Notes: generated by a model from the sequence alone, not told the origin. A stretch of 64,000 bases of DNA from Bacillus sp. NEB1478 (GCF_031582965.1 NZ_CP134049.1:1612001-1676000); one strand, 5' to 3'; shown: positions 29,347-40,126, numbered from the stretch's first letter. Numbers and translations are program-made.

Positions 29347-29590
29347 TTTTCTAAAAGTTTGTTGCTTTTATGTTATTTTCCTAAAAGGCTTCAATTACAG
29401 GTTGATTGGAGTGTAAGATGTGAGACTCCTCGAAAATGAAAGTCACATTTTCTTCGTGTGATGTTTATGCTGCCGAAGCCTTCCTTGTCCTGCGGGATAG
29501 GCGGGCAGGTGAGACACTTATACGTGAAACGTTTGAATGTGGCTCACCGCTTGCCCCGCGGAAAGCGAACATCCTGAAACGGAGATCAAC
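29347..29590. repeat. Dispersed intergenic repeat, copy A
   Basis: Matches copy B (59438-59756) in the same order: TTTTCTAAAAG.TTGTTGCTTTT, GGAGTG..AG.TG.GAGACTCC, TCGAAAATGAAA.TCACA, a variable centre, then GGCTCACCGC..GCCCCGCGGAAA and ...CAAC. GGAGT/ACTCC can form a hairpin. Similar elements occur widely between genes in Bacillus genomes, as I recall. It fills most of the gap before argR. No ORF. Confidence 0.85.
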
Positions 29591-29693
29591 CACTGACTAG
29601 AGCAACAAAGTGGAAAGGAAATTTACATCCTTTGCACAATAGTATAAGATAAAGGCAGAATGTGACAGTGTGAAAATTGAGGTGGAATTACAG

Positions 29694-30143
29694 GTGAATA
29701 AAGGACAACGACATATTAAGATTCGTGAAATGATTGCAAACCATGATATAGAGACGCAAGATGATCTTGTTGATTTGCTGAAAAATGCAAACTTTAATGT
29801 TACTCAGGCAACAGTTTCTCGCGATATTAAAGAATTGCATCTTGTTAAAGTTCCGATGATGGATGGCAGATATAAATATAGTCTCCCTGCAGATCAGCGG
29901 TTTAACCCGCTTCAAAAGCTCAGAAGAACGCTGACAGACAGTTTTATAAGTATCGATCATGCAGACCATTTGATTATTATGAAAACACTGCCTGGGAATG
30001 CGAATGCAATTGGTGCTTTAATTGATAAACTGGATTGGGAAGAATTAATGGGAACGATTTGCGGTGACGATACAATATTGATTATTTGCCGTTCCAAAGA
30101 TGTAAGTGAAGATATCTCACAGCGTTTCTTAGATATGCTGTAA
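29694..30143 (+). CDS. argR: Arginine repressor/activator ArgR (AhrC)
   Basis: Arginine-sensing hexameric regulator, 149 residues. The N-terminal winged helix ([20 protein letters not shown]... [14 protein letters not shown]) binds DNA. The C-terminal domain has the arginine-binding [14 protein letters not shown]. The GTG at 29694 follows GAGGTGG and gives a protein starting exactly like B. subtilis AhrC. A longer frame from 29670 lacks an RBS. ARG-box-like sites lie before the transporter at 46.1 kb. Confidence 0.96.
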   Translation: MNKGQRHIKIREMIANHDIETQDDLVDLLKNANFNVTQATVSRDIKELHLVKVPMMDGRYKYSLPADQRFNPLQKLRRTLTDSFISIDHADHLIIMKTLPGNANAIGALIDKLDWEELMGTICGDDTILIICRSKDVSEDISQRFLDML

Positions 30144-30168
30144 AATTTTTTAATAAGGTGTGATGTAT

Positions 30169-31860
30169 TTGCTGGCAGAATTAAGTATTCGTAATTTTGC
30201 TATAATTGATGAATTGAGTGTGTCATTTAATAAAGGTCTTACCGTACTAACTGGTGAAACAGGTGCAGGAAAATCCATAATTATTGATGCGATCGGTCTT
30301 TTGATCGGTGGTAGAGGCTCAACTGAATTTGTCCGTTATGGAACACCGAAAGCGGAAATTGAAGGTTTGTTTCATATCCATTCTGAACATCGTGTTTATG
30401 AGAAATGCAGCGAAGTTGGAATAAATATTACTGATGAGATGGTTGTTTTAAAAAGGGATATTACCGATAGCGGGAAGAGTATATGCAGAGTAAATGGAAA
30501 GCTTGTAACACTGTCCATTTTAAAAGAAATAGGACAAGCTTTAGTTGATATTCATGGGCAGCATGAGACACAGTATTTAATGCAGCCTGATAAACATCTA
30601 TTTTTGTTAGACAGTTTTGGCGATCGGGATTTTAAAGAAGATTTAGTTAAATACGAAAATGCATTTAAGGAATTTAAAGACATTAATAAGCAATTATCTG
30701 AACTATCGAGAAATGAACAAGAAATCGCTCAGCGGATCGATCTTTTAGAATATCAGTTAGAAGAGATAACAGGAGCCAATTTATTAACGGATGAAGATGA
30801 TAAACTGGAAGATGAAAAAAAGATGCTTTCAAATTTCGAGAGTATCCACGACCATCTTCAAGATGCTTATTACAGTTTATATGGAGAAGGAAAAGGACTT
30901 GAGCTGGTTTCTAAAGCACTGGAAGAATTTTCGCAAGTTGCTGCTTTAGATGAGTCATTAAAAACAGATGAGGAGCAGTTCGGAAGCAGTTACTATGTTC
31001 TTGAGGAGCTCACTTACAAGATACGTGATATGTTTGATTCTTTAGAATATAATCCAGATCGGCTTAACAATATTGAAATGCGATTAGATGAAATAAGCAA
31101 GCTGAAACGAAAATATGGGAATTCTGTTAAAGAAATCATTCTTTACGGTGAAAAGATTTCTAAAGAACTTCAACTTATTCAAAATAAAGACAATCATATT
31201 GAGGAACTTAAGAGCAAACAGATAAAAGTTCTTTCTAAGTTAACTGTCTCTGGAAAGAAGTTAACAAAAAAACGTACAGAAACTGCAAAAAAATTAAAAA
31301 ATTCGATTCAGCAGCAGCTGAAAGAACTCTACATGGAAAAAACTGAATTTGAGGTAATCATCAGTCATGTTGATGAGAATCAATTTTTAAAAACAGGAAT
31401 GGATAATGTTGAATTTTATATTTCCCCCAACCAGGGAGAACCACTGAAGCCTTTATCCAAAGTAGCTTCCGGCGGAGAATTGTCACGTGTGATTTTAGCT
31501 TTGAAAACCATTTTTTCTGAAAAACAGGGCATAACTGCAATCATATTTGATGAGGTAGATACGGGTGTTAGCGGCAGAGTAGCACAAGCAATTGCCGAGA
31601 AAATTTATCGAGTATCAGTTGGATCTCAAGTTTTATGTATCAGCCACCTTCCACAAGTTGCAGCGATGGCAGACACACATCTTCATATTACTAAAACTGC
31701 TGCACAAGGCAGAACTGTTACGAAAGTACTTTCACTAAAAACGGAAGAAAAGGTAAATGAAATAGGAAGAATGATATCAGGCGTTGAAATAACAGACTTA
31801 ACAAAACAACATGCAAAAGAACTTCTCCATCTGGCCGAATCCATAAAAAAATCATCTTAA
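30169..31860 (+). CDS. recN: DNA repair protein RecN
   Basis: SMC-like ATPase acting early at double-strand breaks. 563 residues from TTG 30169, which is eight bases after AAGGTG. Walker A GETGAGKS near residue 30, central coiled coils, signature VASGGELSRVILALK and Walker B IIFDEVDTGVSG near residue 465. It directly follows argR, as in B. subtilis. Confidence 0.95.
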   Translation: MLAELSIRNFAIIDELSVSFNKGLTVLTGETGAGKSIIIDAIGLLIGGRGSTEFVRYGTPKAEIEGLFHIHSEHRVYEKCSEVGINITDEMVVLKRDITDSGKSICRVNGKLVTLSILKEIGQALVDIHGQHETQYLMQPDKHLFLLDSFGDRDFKEDLVKYENAFKEFKDINKQLSELSRNEQEIAQRIDLLEYQLEEITGANLLTDEDDKLEDEKKMLSNFESIHDHLQDAYYSLYGEGKGLELVSKALEEFSQVAALDESLKTDEEQFGSSYYVLEELTYKIRDMFDSLEYNPDRLNNIEMRLDEISKLKRKYGNSVKEIILYGEKISKELQLIQNKDNHIEELKSKQIKVLSKLTVSGKKLTKKRTETAKKLKNSIQQQLKELYMEKTEFEVIISHVDENQFLKTGMDNVEFYISPNQGEPLKPLSKVASGGELSRVILALKTIFSEKQGITAIIFDEVDTGVSGRVAQAIAEKIYRVSVGSQVLCISHLPQVAAMADTHLHITKTAAQGRTVTKVLSLKTEEKVNEIGRMISGVEITDLTKQHAKELLHLAESIKKSS

Positions 31861-31868
31861 TTATTCAA

Positions 31869-31906
31869 GAAAAGCTATCCATTTAAGGAATAGCTTTTTC
31901 TTTTTT
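31869..31906 (+). terminator. Terminator after recN
   Basis: AAAAGCTATCC/GGAATAGCTTTT hairpin and T-rich tail. Confidence 0.85.
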
Positions 31907-31990
31907 ATCGGTTATAATCTTATCCTCCGTAGGCTAAATTAAAGGTACAGCCATGGTGAGGGTGTGAGCTAGGAGCGAGGAGAGTGAAAG

Positions 31991-33277
31991 ATGTATAAGG
32001 ATTTTCTTCGGCGAATGATTGGCGTTATTCTCCTTGGGAGCTTAATGGGGATCGGTTTTTTATCTCCAATACAAGATTATGTTAAAATGCCTGATTCAGT
32101 AACAGTTTTTAAAGGGCAGCATTTAAAACAAACGATTCCTGCAGGTACTGCATTTCAGCAAGAAAACAGGGAATTATATACAACTGAGATCAAAAGTTCG
32201 AAAGTCGTTTCGATTAAAGCCAAGAAATATGGTGATAATATGGCAACTCTCGAAGCATCAAATTTTCCAATTAAAAAAATGAACGTAAAAGTATTATCTG
32301 AATTTAAGGTAATACCAGGCGGACAATCGATTGGTGTAAAATTAAATACACTCGGAGTACTAATTGTTGGTCATCACCTAGTTAATACAGCAGAAGGTAA
32401 AAGATCACCTGGGGAAATAGCTGATATTAAAATCGGAGATATCATTACAAAAATAAATGGTAAATCTATTCAGAAAATGGGTGATGTCAGTCCGTTTGTA
32501 AGAGAATCTGGGGAATCGAGTCAACCATTAGACGTTACCATAATCAGAAATGGAAAAACAATGCATAAGGCGCTTATTCCTCTTCAAGATAAAAATGATC
32601 GTTCTTACCGTATTGGGTTATATATAAGAGACTCAGCAGCCGGCGTTGGCACATTAACGTTTTATGATCCTTCTTCTTATAAGTATGGTGCATTAGGACA
32701 TGTAATATCAGATATGGATACCAAACAGCCAATAAAGGTGAATAAAGGAGAAATATTAGGATCTACAGTAACTTCGATCGAAAAAGGGTCAAATGGTCAT
32801 CCGGGGGAAAAATTAGCAAGATTTTCTGATGATCAAAAGATTCTAGGTGACATCAATAAAAACAGCCCCTTTGGAATCTTCGGAACCTTAAACCAAAAGC
32901 TTACGAATGGAAGCTGGAATAAACCTTTGCCGATTGCTCTTTCGGATCAAGTAAAAGAGGGTCCGGCAAAAATATTAACTGTAGTTGACGGTTCGAAAGT
33001 TAGAGAATTTGATGTGGATGTAGTAAGTTCAGTTCCTCAGAAATTTCCTGCAACAAAAGGAATGGTAATAAAAATAACAGATCCTGAGTTGTTAAAAATA
33101 ACAGGTGGAATTGTGCAAGGGATGAGCGGCAGTCCCATTATCCAAAACGGAAGAATTATTGGTGCGGTTACCCATGTGTTTGTGAATGATCCAACTTCCG
33201 GATATGGGGTCCATATTGAATGGATGCTGGACGAGGCAGGTATTAATATTTATGAGGAAAAAAAACAGGCGAGCTAA
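31991..33277 (+). CDS. spoIVB: SpoIVB serine peptidase (S55)
   Basis: Forespore-secreted protease that cleaves SpoIVFA and so triggers pro-sigma-K processing. 428 residues. An N-terminal signal anchor ([19 protein letters not shown]), a PDZ domain at about 120-190 ([17 protein letters not shown]), then the S55 domain with His in GALGHVISD and nucleophile Ser in QGMSGSPII. Placed directly upstream of spo0A as in B. subtilis. Confidence 0.96.
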   Translation: MYKDFLRRMIGVILLGSLMGIGFLSPIQDYVKMPDSVTVFKGQHLKQTIPAGTAFQQENRELYTTEIKSSKVVSIKAKKYGDNMATLEASNFPIKKMNVKVLSEFKVIPGGQSIGVKLNTLGVLIVGHHLVNTAEGKRSPGEIADIKIGDIITKINGKSIQKMGDVSPFVRESGESSQPLDVTIIRNGKTMHKALIPLQDKNDRSYRIGLYIRDSAAGVGTLTFYDPSSYKYGALGHVISDMDTKQPIKVNKGEILGSTVTSIEKGSNGHPGEKLARFSDDQKILGDINKNSPFGIFGTLNQKLTNGSWNKPLPIALSDQVKEGPAKILTVVDGSKVREFDVDVVSSVPQKFPATKGMVIKITDPELLKITGGIVQGMSGSPIIQNGRIIGAVTHVFVNDPTSGYGVHIEWMLDEAGINIYEEKKQAS

Positions 33278-33300
33278 AATCAGCCTGTTTTTTATTTTTT
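33262..33300 (+). terminator. Terminator after spoIVB
   Basis: AAACAGGC/GCCTGTTT stem and T-rich tail overlapping the spoIVB end. Confidence 0.85.
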
Positions 33301-33329
33301 TAGACATTCCCAAGAAAATTTTGTATAAT
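33301..33329 (+). promoter_or_regulatory. Vegetative (sigma-A) promoter of spo0A
   Basis: TAGACA, 17 bp, TATAAT, corresponding to Pv of B. subtilis spo0A by position. Confidence 0.65.
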
Positions 33330-33346
33330 AAAGGATATAAAGAAAA

Positions 33347-33386
33347 TTCGACAAACGTCATTCTCTACATATCAATAACTGTCGAA
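33347..33386. promoter_or_regulatory. Two Spo0A boxes upstream of spo0A
   Basis: TTCGACA at 33347-33353 (reverse) and TGTCGAA at 33380-33386 (forward) are both perfect 7-mer 0A boxes. Autoregulation by Spo0A~P is established in B. subtilis. Confidence 0.75.
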
Positions 33387-33461
33387 ATCGAAAGTAAAAT
33401 GGAGAAAACAGCTTTTTCTACAGCAAATATAAAATAATTTTAAAAAATTTACAACAAAATA

Positions 33462-33489
33462 AAGGGATTTACGATTAATTGTTGAAATC
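33462..33489 (+). promoter_or_regulatory. Possible sigma-H promoter (Ps) of spo0A
   Basis: AAGGGATTT and TTGAAATC with an 11-bp spacer loosely resemble the sigma-H consensus (AGGAnnT, GAAT). They lie downstream of the 0A boxes, as Ps does. Confidence 0.35.
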
Positions 33490-33532
33490 TTACATTGGGA
33501 AAAACAAGAAATTGTTGGATGGGGAGGAAATA

Positions 33533-34330
33533 ATGGTGCAAAACATTAAAGTATGTTTAGCTGATGATAACCGCGAGTTAATTAGTTTATTGAGGGAATA
33601 TCTCTCAAGCCAAGATGATATGGATGTAATTGGTGTAGCTTATAATGGTCAGGAGTGCTTATCTGTTTTAGAAGGAAAAAATCCTGATGTACTCGTACTT
33701 GATATTATCATGCCGCACTTAGATGGTTTAGCTGTATTGGAGAAAATTAGATCCAGTGATGATCTGCCTCAACCTAATGTAATTATGCTTACAGCATTCG
33801 GACAGGAAGATGTAACGAAGAAGGCTGTGGATCTTGGTGCTTCTTACTTTATCCTTAAACCTTTTGATATGGAAAATTTAGCAAACCAGATTCGTCAGAT
33901 TTGCGGATCCGAAAAATCCAGCGTTAAACGTGCATCAAACAATGTTCGCAGCAATTTCCAAACAATTAATAAACCGCGTAACTTAGACGCAAGTATCACA
34001 AGTATTATTCATGAAATCGGAGTGCCTGCACATATTAAAGGATATATGTATTTACGCGAAGCCATTTCAATGGTTTACAACGACATTGAACTTCTAGGTT
34101 CGATAACGAAAGTCTTGTACCCGGACATTGCTAAGAAATTCAACACTACATCTAGCCGTGTTGAACGAGCAATCCGTCATGCGATAGAAGTTGCATGGAG
34201 CAGAGGGAACATCGACAGTATTTCATCGCTATTTGGCTACACGGTTTCCATGTCTAAAGCGAAACCAACGAATTCAGAGTTCATCGCAATGGTCGCTGAT
34301 AAATTAAGAATCGAACACAAGGCTGGCTGA
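33533..34330 (+). CDS. spo0A: Sporulation master regulator Spo0A
   Basis: Response regulator at the end of the phosphorelay. 265 residues: receiver domain at 1-125 with acidic pair D11/D12 and phospho-acceptor D57 ([13 protein letters not shown]), linker, and C-terminal effector domain from about 150 with the conserved DNA-contact helix [21 protein letters not shown] 33533 has GGGGAGG. A longer frame from 33479 would include the sigma-H region. Confidence 0.98.
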   Translation: MVQNIKVCLADDNRELISLLREYLSSQDDMDVIGVAYNGQECLSVLEGKNPDVLVLDIIMPHLDGLAVLEKIRSSDDLPQPNVIMLTAFGQEDVTKKAVDLGASYFILKPFDMENLANQIRQICGSEKSSVKRASNNVRSNFQTINKPRNLDASITSIIHEIGVPAHIKGYMYLREAISMVYNDIELLGSITKVLYPDIAKKFNTTSSRVERAIRHAIEVAWSRGNIDSISSLFGYTVSMSKAKPTNSEFIAMVADKLRIEHKAG

Positions 34331-34358
34331 TTTGCCTTCAAATAAATTAAATTAAATT

Positions 34359-34404
34359 AAAAATGACTTGTATGATCAATAAGATCAGCAAGTCATTTTT
34401 TTTT
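34359..34404. terminator. Bidirectional terminator between spo0A and yqzF
   Basis: AAAATGACTTG/CAAGTCATTTT stem with A and T tracts. Preceded by a short AAATT tandem run at 34341-34360. Confidence 0.85.
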
Positions 34405-34629
34405 GAACTTTAATTGTACTTTATTTCTCTTTCTATCCCGATAGAATATAAATCCTCCAACAAAAGAAAGTCCTGCAGCAAAACTTAGAAAACCTGCTAA
34501 AAACTGAAGCCAAAGAGCAGGAAATGGAAATTGCAAAACACCAAATAAAGTATCTCTCATCCATTTAATCCCCATAACAGCCATAACTCCAGGTATTAAT
34601 ACAATGATTAAAGCGATGTATCGACTCAT
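34393..34629 (-). CDS. yqzF: DUF2627 membrane protein (YqzF)
   Basis: 78 residues with two hydrophobic helices (YIALIIVLIPGVMAVMGI and FLAGFLSFAAGLSFVGGFIFY) and a basic tail. The LWLQFLAGF region is typical of DUF2627. The ATG at 34629 gives the usual family length. A 27-codon upstream extension has no support. Function unknown. It is divergent from bkdR. Confidence 0.88.
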   Translation of the reverse strand: MSRYIALIIVLIPGVMAVMGIKWMRDTLFGVLQFPFPALWLQFLAGFLSFAAGLSFVGGFIFYRDRKRNKVQLKFKKK

Positions 34630-34694
34630 ACCGTCATCTCCCTTACCGTCTCCATTGTACATAAAGTTTATTTTATTGTCGATTAATTTTGAGT

Positions 34695-34723
34695 TTGCAA
34701 ACCCTTTCATGCTAAGGTATGAT
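34695..34723 (+). promoter_or_regulatory. Sigma-A promoter of bkdR
   Basis: TTGCAA, exactly 17 bp, TATGAT. It lies about 55 bp before the start of bkdR, and TTTTGCATACAAAA (34738-34751) follows as a possible autoregulatory palindrome. Confidence 0.6.
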
Positions 34724-34778
34724 TAATGTATGAAGAATTTTGCATACAAAATAAACAATCTATTTATTTGGAGGGTTG

Positions 34779-36839
34779 ATGTTGCAAAGGGTTATATTAG
34801 TAGTAAATCATGATGAAGCATTCCAGCTGCTCCAATTAATACGATCTTCTGATGTTTTTAAGACTGTCGGTCTTTTTGTATCAGACGATCAGATTGCAGA
34901 TACATATTCATTCGATAATGTACAAACTTTCACCTTATCATCCATACCTGATATTGATGCTGAGTTTTTGGTTTATTCACATCTGAATAAAGAGACGGCA
35001 GATCAGTTAAATAAACACTTCCCTGCTTCTTGTATGATTACAGCCGATCAGTTTAATGGATTGTTAAACCATATGGAATCTGTGTCACTTAAAAATAAAA
35101 ACGGCAGTTTGCATCAATTGAAAACGGTATTAGATAACACTCATGATGGAATGATTGTTATCAATAATCGTTTAGAGATCACAATTTTTAATAAAAGTGC
35201 CGAAAAAATGACAGGTATATCTAAAGAAGAAGCGATAGGGAAATCAATACTTAAGGTAATGCCGAATAGTCAGCTGCCCCGTGTTCTGGATTCGGGAATC
35301 GAAGAAATTAATCAGGAACAAATATTAGAAAACGGTACTAAGATTTTTACGACACGAACACCAATATTTGACCAGAATTCAAAAGTTCTCGGTTCATTTG
35401 CCGTTTTTAAAGACATAACTGAAATTGTAAATTTGGCCGAAGAAGTTACAAATTTGAAGAGTATTCAAAGTATGCTTACTTCTATCATCCAGTCATCAGA
35501 AGAAGCAATTTCTGTGGTGGATGAACAAGGCAAAGGGATATTAATTAATCCTGCTTACACAAGACTTACTGGATATACTGCTGAACAAGTGATTGGAAAG
35601 CCCGCAACTACTGATATTTCTGAAGGCGAGAGTATTCATATGCAAGTACTCAAAACGAGAAAGCCAATTAGAGGTGCGCGTTTAAAGGTAGGTCCCAGCC
35701 GAAAAGACGTAATTGTGAATGTAGCGCCGATGATTGTGGATGGGCTGATTAAAGGGAGTGTCGGTGTTATCCTTGATGTATCTGAGATAAAAGGGTTAAC
35801 TGAGGAATTGTATCGTGCCCGTCAAATCATCCGTACGCTTGAAGCAAAATATTCATTTGAAGATATTATTGGTGAATCTGAGGAAATGAAGTTTGCGGTT
35901 GATCAAGGCAAACTAGCTGCCTCCACTCCTGCTACAGTACTTCTTAGAGGAGAGTCTGGAACTGGAAAAGAACTTTTTGCACATGCCATACATAATGCAA
36001 GTGATAGGAAGTTCAATAAGTTTGTCAGGGTGAACTGCGCAGCTCTATCAGAGTCTTTATTGGAAAGTGAACTTTTTGGTTATGTTGAAGGTGCTTTTTC
36101 AGGTGCTTTAAGAGGCGGTAAAAGAGGATTATTTGAAGAGGCAAACGGAGGCAGTATTTTTTTAGATGAAGTTGGAGAACTTTCACAGAATACACAAGCT
36201 AAATTATTGAGGGTACTGCAGGAAAATGAAATTCGCCGTGTGGGAGGTACAAAGGCAATTCCGATTAATGTCCGGGTTATCGCTGCGACAAATGTTAACC
36301 TTGAAAAGATGATAGCGGAGAGTACTTTCCGACAAGATCTTTATTACCGGCTTAACAGAATGCCTATCTATATTCCACCGCTTCGTTTGAGAAATAATGA
36401 TATTTTATTATTAGCCAAGCATTTATTGCAGAAACTAAATCAAGATTATGGACGAAATATTGAAGTGATCAATAAAGATGCTGAAGAGTTTTTGCTCGAT
36501 TATCATTGGCCGGGAAATGTTCGTGAACTTGAAAATATATTGGGACGTGCAATTATACACATGAGTCATACAGATACCCAAATTAATAGAAGTCATATTT
36601 CACTGCTGTCCAATAATCATAACAAACCCAATTCTGCTTCTATAAAAGTTATGGATTCCCTTATTTCTGAAAAGTCTTTAACGGATAGAATGGATGAATT
36701 TGAAAAAGGTCTTTTAATAGAAGCTTTAAAAACATTTGATGGGAACAAAACGAGAGCAGCTAAATCTTTAGGGATTTCACTGCGTAATTTTTATTATAAG
36801 TTAGAAAAATTCGGTGTTGATGAAAAAGCGCGCAAATAA
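34779..36839 (+). CDS. bkdR: Sigma-54-dependent activator BkdR
   Basis: Enhancer-binding protein for the branched-chain keto acid operon downstream. About 686 residues: N-terminal ligand-sensing region, two PAS-like domains (about 110-220 and 230-345), AAA+ core with Walker A GESGTGKE and Walker [12 protein letters not shown], and C-terminal Fis-type HTH ([20 protein letters not shown]). The sigma-54 contact loop reads GAFSGA rather than GAFTGA. The start is ambiguous: ATG 34779 or TTG 34782, the latter better spaced from GGAGGG. Confidence 0.93.
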   Translation: MLQRVILVVNHDEAFQLLQLIRSSDVFKTVGLFVSDDQIADTYSFDNVQTFTLSSIPDIDAEFLVYSHLNKETADQLNKHFPASCMITADQFNGLLNHMESVSLKNKNGSLHQLKTVLDNTHDGMIVINNRLEITIFNKSAEKMTGISKEEAIGKSILKVMPNSQLPRVLDSGIEEINQEQILENGTKIFTTRTPIFDQNSKVLGSFAVFKDITEIVNLAEEVTNLKSIQSMLTSIIQSSEEAISVVDEQGKGILINPAYTRLTGYTAEQVIGKPATTDISEGESIHMQVLKTRKPIRGARLKVGPSRKDVIVNVAPMIVDGLIKGSVGVILDVSEIKGLTEELYRARQIIRTLEAKYSFEDIIGESEEMKFAVDQGKLAASTPATVLLRGESGTGKELFAHAIHNASDRKFNKFVRVNCAALSESLLESELFGYVEGAFSGALRGGKRGLFEEANGGSIFLDEVGELSQNTQAKLLRVLQENEIRRVGGTKAIPINVRVIAATNVNLEKMIAESTFRQDLYYRLNRMPIYIPPLRLRNNDILLLAKHLLQKLNQDYGRNIEVINKDAEEFLLDYHWPGNVRELENILGRAIIHMSHTDTQINRSHISLLSNNHNKPNSASIKVMDSLISEKSLTDRMDEFEKGLLIEALKTFDGNKTRAAKSLGISLRNFYYKLEKFGVDEKARK

Positions 36840-36884
36840 TTTCATGAAAAAAGTTGCATGGTGTATGCAAGAAGTTTCATGAAA
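36840..36884. promoter_or_regulatory. Probable BkdR upstream activating site
   Basis: Two copies of the palindrome TTTCATGAAA (36840-36849 and 36875-36884) flank the inverted repeat TTGCAT-N5-ATGCAA (36854-36870), 40-80 bp before a -24/-12 promoter. That is the expected place for an enhancer-binding site. Confidence 0.6.
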
Positions 36885-36921
36885 TAAAAAGTGAAATATG
36901 CAGATTCCCGTTTTCTAGTTT

Positions 36922-36938
36922 TGGCACGAAACTTGCAT
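36922..36938 (+). promoter_or_regulatory. Sigma-54 (SigL) -24/-12 promoter of the bkd operon
   Basis: TGGCAC-N5-TTGCAT matches the sigma-54 consensus fully, with GG and GC correctly spaced. It lies 30 bp before ptb. Confidence 0.92.
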
Positions 36939-36969
36939 ATAAGTAATGCTGTTATTGAGGGGGGATAAA

Positions 36970-37872
36970 ATGCGTTTGGAACACTTGGTTAGCCAAGCCG
37001 AAAATCAGAAAATTAAACCAGTCATCGCTGTGGCGGAAGCTGGCGATCAAGAAGTGATGGAAAGTGTTTTTAAAGCTTATAAAGATGGCTTAGCTCATTT
37101 TATACTTTTTGGAGATGAGGAAAAAATTTCAGAATGGTTAAACGAAAGAAATGAATCTACTCCTGGTATAAAAGTTGTATCAACTGAAAAAGCCGCTAAA
37201 AATGCTGTGAAAGCTGTCCATGACGGAGATGCTGATATCCTGATGAAAGGCCTCGTGCCCACTTCTGTTCTTTTAAAAGAAGTATTAAATAAAGAATATG
37301 GTCTTAGAACAGGCAAAGTATTATCACATGTCGCCGCTTTTGAAATTGAAGGCTATGAAAGGCTGATATTTATTACTGATGCTGCGATGAATATCGAGCC
37401 AGACCTCAATCAAAAAGCGCAAATACTGCAAAATGCTATAAATTTTGTTTTGCAAACAGGTGTTGAACACCCGAAGGCTGCGGTCTTAACGGCAGTAGAA
37501 AATGTAAACCCTGCCATGCAGGCAACATTGGATGCCGCAAGCCTTACAATAATGAATGCCCGTGGGCAAATTACAGGTGGAATGGTTGAAGGACCGCTGG
37601 CACTCGATAACGCAATTTCCAAAGAAGCTGCATCGCATAAGGGGATCTCTGGAAATGTTGCAGGTGCTGCTGATATCCTGCTCGTTCCGACAATTGAAAC
37701 AGGCAATGTTTTATATAAATCACTTATTTATTTTGCCCGTGCGAAAGTCGGAGCAGTTCTATGCGGTGCTAAAGCGCCGATTGTACTGACTTCCAGAGCG
37801 GATTCATCGGAAAGTAAATATTACTCGATAGCATTAGCTGTTAAATCAGTCATCACTGATAAAAAACTTTAG
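36970..37872 (+). CDS. ptb: Phosphate butyryltransferase
   Basis: Interconverts branched acyl-CoA and acyl phosphate. 300 residues of the phosphate acetyl/butyryltransferase family, with DGDADILMKGLVPTSVLLKE and the C-terminal VGAVLCGAKAPIVLTSRAD. ATG 36970 follows GAGGGGGG. First gene of the sigma-54-driven bkd operon. Confidence 0.95.
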   Translation: MRLEHLVSQAENQKIKPVIAVAEAGDQEVMESVFKAYKDGLAHFILFGDEEKISEWLNERNESTPGIKVVSTEKAAKNAVKAVHDGDADILMKGLVPTSVLLKEVLNKEYGLRTGKVLSHVAAFEIEGYERLIFITDAAMNIEPDLNQKAQILQNAINFVLQTGVEHPKAAVLTAVENVNPAMQATLDAASLTIMNARGQITGGMVEGPLALDNAISKEAASHKGISGNVAGAADILLVPTIETGNVLYKSLIYFARAKVGAVLCGAKAPIVLTSRADSSESKYYSIALAVKSVITDKKL

Positions 37873-37884
37873 GAGGCAACAAAA

Positions 37885-38985
37885 ATGGAACTTTTTAAAT
37901 ATATGGAGACTTACGACTACGAACAATTGGTGATTTGCCAAGATAAACAATCCGGCCTTAAAGCTATTATTTGTATTCATGATACTACATTAGGACCTGC
38001 CCTTGGCGGAACGAGAATGTGGACATACGATTCAGAAGATGCAGCGATTGAAGATGCACTGAGACTTGCTAGAGGGATGACTTATAAAAATGCAGCAGCT
38101 GGACTCAATTTAGGCGGTGGGAAAACCGTTATTATCGGTGATCCGAAAAAGGATAAAAACGAAGAAATGTTCCGTGCATTCGGACGCTATATTCAAGGGT
38201 TGAACGGGCGCTACATCACAGCAGAAGATGTTGGAACTACAGTTGAAGATATGGATTTGATTTATCAAGAAACACCATTTGTAACTGGTGTATCCCCTGC
38301 GTTTGGATCAAGTGGAAATCCTTCGCCTGTAACTGCTTACGGAGTATACCGCGGTATGAAAGCTGCTGCGAAAGAAGCATTTGGAACGGATTCACTAGAA
38401 GGTAAAGTGATCGCTGTTCAAGGTGTAGGACATGTTGCTTATACGTTATGCAAACACCTTCATGAAGAAGGAGCTTCATTAATTGTTACAGATATCAACA
38501 AGGAAGCTGTTCAGCGTGCAGTTGAAGATTTTGGTGCTAAAGCTGTCGAAATTGACGACATCTACAGTGTAGATTGTGATATTTTCGCTCCTTGTGCACT
38601 TGGTGCGATTATTAATGATTCAACAATTTCACAAATTAAAGCGAAAGTTGTAGCAGGGGCTGCTAATAACCAACTTAAAGAAACAAGACACGGAGATGCA
38701 TTACATGAGATGGGTATCGTTTATGCTCCTGATTATGTTATTAACGCAGGTGGCGTTATTAATGTTGCAGATGAACTTAACGGATACAATCGTGATCGAG
38801 CAATGAAGAAAGTAGAAACAATCTACGATAATATTGCAAGCGTTATTGAAATTTCTAAGCGTGATAACATCCCGACATATCTTGCTGCTGACCGTTTAGC
38901 AGAAGAGCGTATTGAACGTAATAGAAATTCAAGAAGTCAATTTTTATTAAACGAACGACATATCCTGTCTAGCAGAACTCGTTAA
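37885..38985 (+). CDS. bcd: Leucine (branched-chain amino acid) dehydrogenase
   Basis: NAD-dependent oxidative deamination of Leu, Ile and Val to the keto acids used by the downstream complex. 366 residues. [10 protein letters not shown], catalytic Lys in [14 protein letters not shown] and nucleotide-binding [13 protein letters not shown] are all present. RBS AGGAGG, 12 bp after ptb. Confidence 0.96.
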   Translation: MELFKYMETYDYEQLVICQDKQSGLKAIICIHDTTLGPALGGTRMWTYDSEDAAIEDALRLARGMTYKNAAAGLNLGGGKTVIIGDPKKDKNEEMFRAFGRYIQGLNGRYITAEDVGTTVEDMDLIYQETPFVTGVSPAFGSSGNPSPVTAYGVYRGMKAAAKEAFGTDSLEGKVIAVQGVGHVAYTLCKHLHEEGASLIVTDINKEAVQRAVEDFGAKAVEIDDIYSVDCDIFAPCALGAIINDSTISQIKAKVVAGAANNQLKETRHGDALHEMGIVYAPDYVINAGGVINVADELNGYNRDRAMKKVETIYDNIASVIEISKRDNIPTYLAADRLAEERIERNRNSRSQFLLNERHILSSRTR

Positions 38986-39013
38986 TAGAGTTTTGCAAAT
39001 GGAGGTTTGAAAC

Positions 39014-40126
39014 GTGCATCAAAAAGAATTTCGCATACTAGTGATTAATCCGGGCTCAACCTCTACCAAGATTGGTATTTTTGATAATGAAAGACCGGTT
39101 TTTGAAAAAACAATTCGTCATGATACAGAGACCATACACCAATTTGAGTCGGTTATCGATCAATATTCATTTAGGAAAGAAACTATACTTGAAACACTTG
39201 ATTATGAGGGAATTAATATTTCTAAGTTAAGTTGTGTAGTTGGACGCGGCGGTTTGCTACGGCCGATTGAAGGCGGAACATATGATGTTAATGCTGCCAT
39301 GCTAGAGGATTTAAAGACTGGTTATGCAGGTGAGCATGCCTCTAATCTTGGAGGTATACTTGCCTATGAAATAGCAGAAGGTCTTAATATTCCATCTTTT
39401 ATAGTCGACCCCGTTGTTGTAGATGAAATGGATGAGATTGCACGTATTTCAGGTGTTCCTGAAATGGAGCGTAAAAGTATTTTTCATGCTCTTAATCAGA
39501 AAGCAGTGGCAAGAAGAGTCTCAAAAATGCTCGGTAAATCTTATGAGTCATTGCGTCTTATTGTTGTTCACATGGGTGGAGGAATAACGGTAGGCGTGCA
39601 CAAGGATGGAAGAGTAATTGATGTTAACAATGGTCTTCACGGTGAGGGTCCGTTTTCTCCAGAGCGTGCAGGAACTGTACCAATCGGTGATTTAGTCTCA
39701 ATGTGTTTTTCAGGAGAGTACTACGCTGATGAAGTGATGAAAAAACTTGTCGGACAAGGCGGACTAGTTGCTTACCTTGGAACAAATGATGCTCGGACAG
39801 TAGAAGAAATGATTGAAAGCGGCAACGAGAAAGCTGATCTTATTTATAACGCGATGGCTTACCAAGTTGCGAAAGAAATCGGTTCTGCAAGTGCGGTATT
39901 ATATGGACGAGTGGACGCGATAATTCTTACAGGCGGCTTAGCTTTTGGAAAAGACTTTGTCAAAAAAATTACAGATCGTGTTGAATGGATTTCAGATTGT
40001 ATTATTCAGCCGGGTGAAAATGAGCTTCAAGCATTGGCGGAAGGCGGACTTCGTGTTCTAAGAAATGAAGAACAAGCGAAAGAATATCCCGGAGCGAAAG
40101 CATCTATAGGATTGCAGCTGGATTAG
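39014..40126 (+). CDS. buk: Butyrate (branched-chain fatty acid) kinase
   Basis: Converts acyl phosphate plus ADP to acid plus ATP, completing an energy-yielding branch with Ptb. 370 residues of the ASKHA acetate kinase fold: [14 protein letters not shown] at the start, [15 protein letters not shown] in the centre and [12 protein letters not shown] near the end. Starts with GTG behind GGAGG. Confidence 0.95.
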   Translation: MHQKEFRILVINPGSTSTKIGIFDNERPVFEKTIRHDTETIHQFESVIDQYSFRKETILETLDYEGINISKLSCVVGRGGLLRPIEGGTYDVNAAMLEDLKTGYAGEHASNLGGILAYEIAEGLNIPSFIVDPVVVDEMDEIARISGVPEMERKSIFHALNQKAVARRVSKMLGKSYESLRLIVVHMGGGITVGVHKDGRVIDVNNGLHGEGPFSPERAGTVPIGDLVSMCFSGEYYADEVMKKLVGQGGLVAYLGTNDARTVEEMIESGNEKADLIYNAMAYQVAKEIGSASAVLYGRVDAIILTGGLAFGKDFVKKITDRVEWISDCIIQPGENELQALAEGGLRVLRNEEQAKEYPGAKASIGLQLD

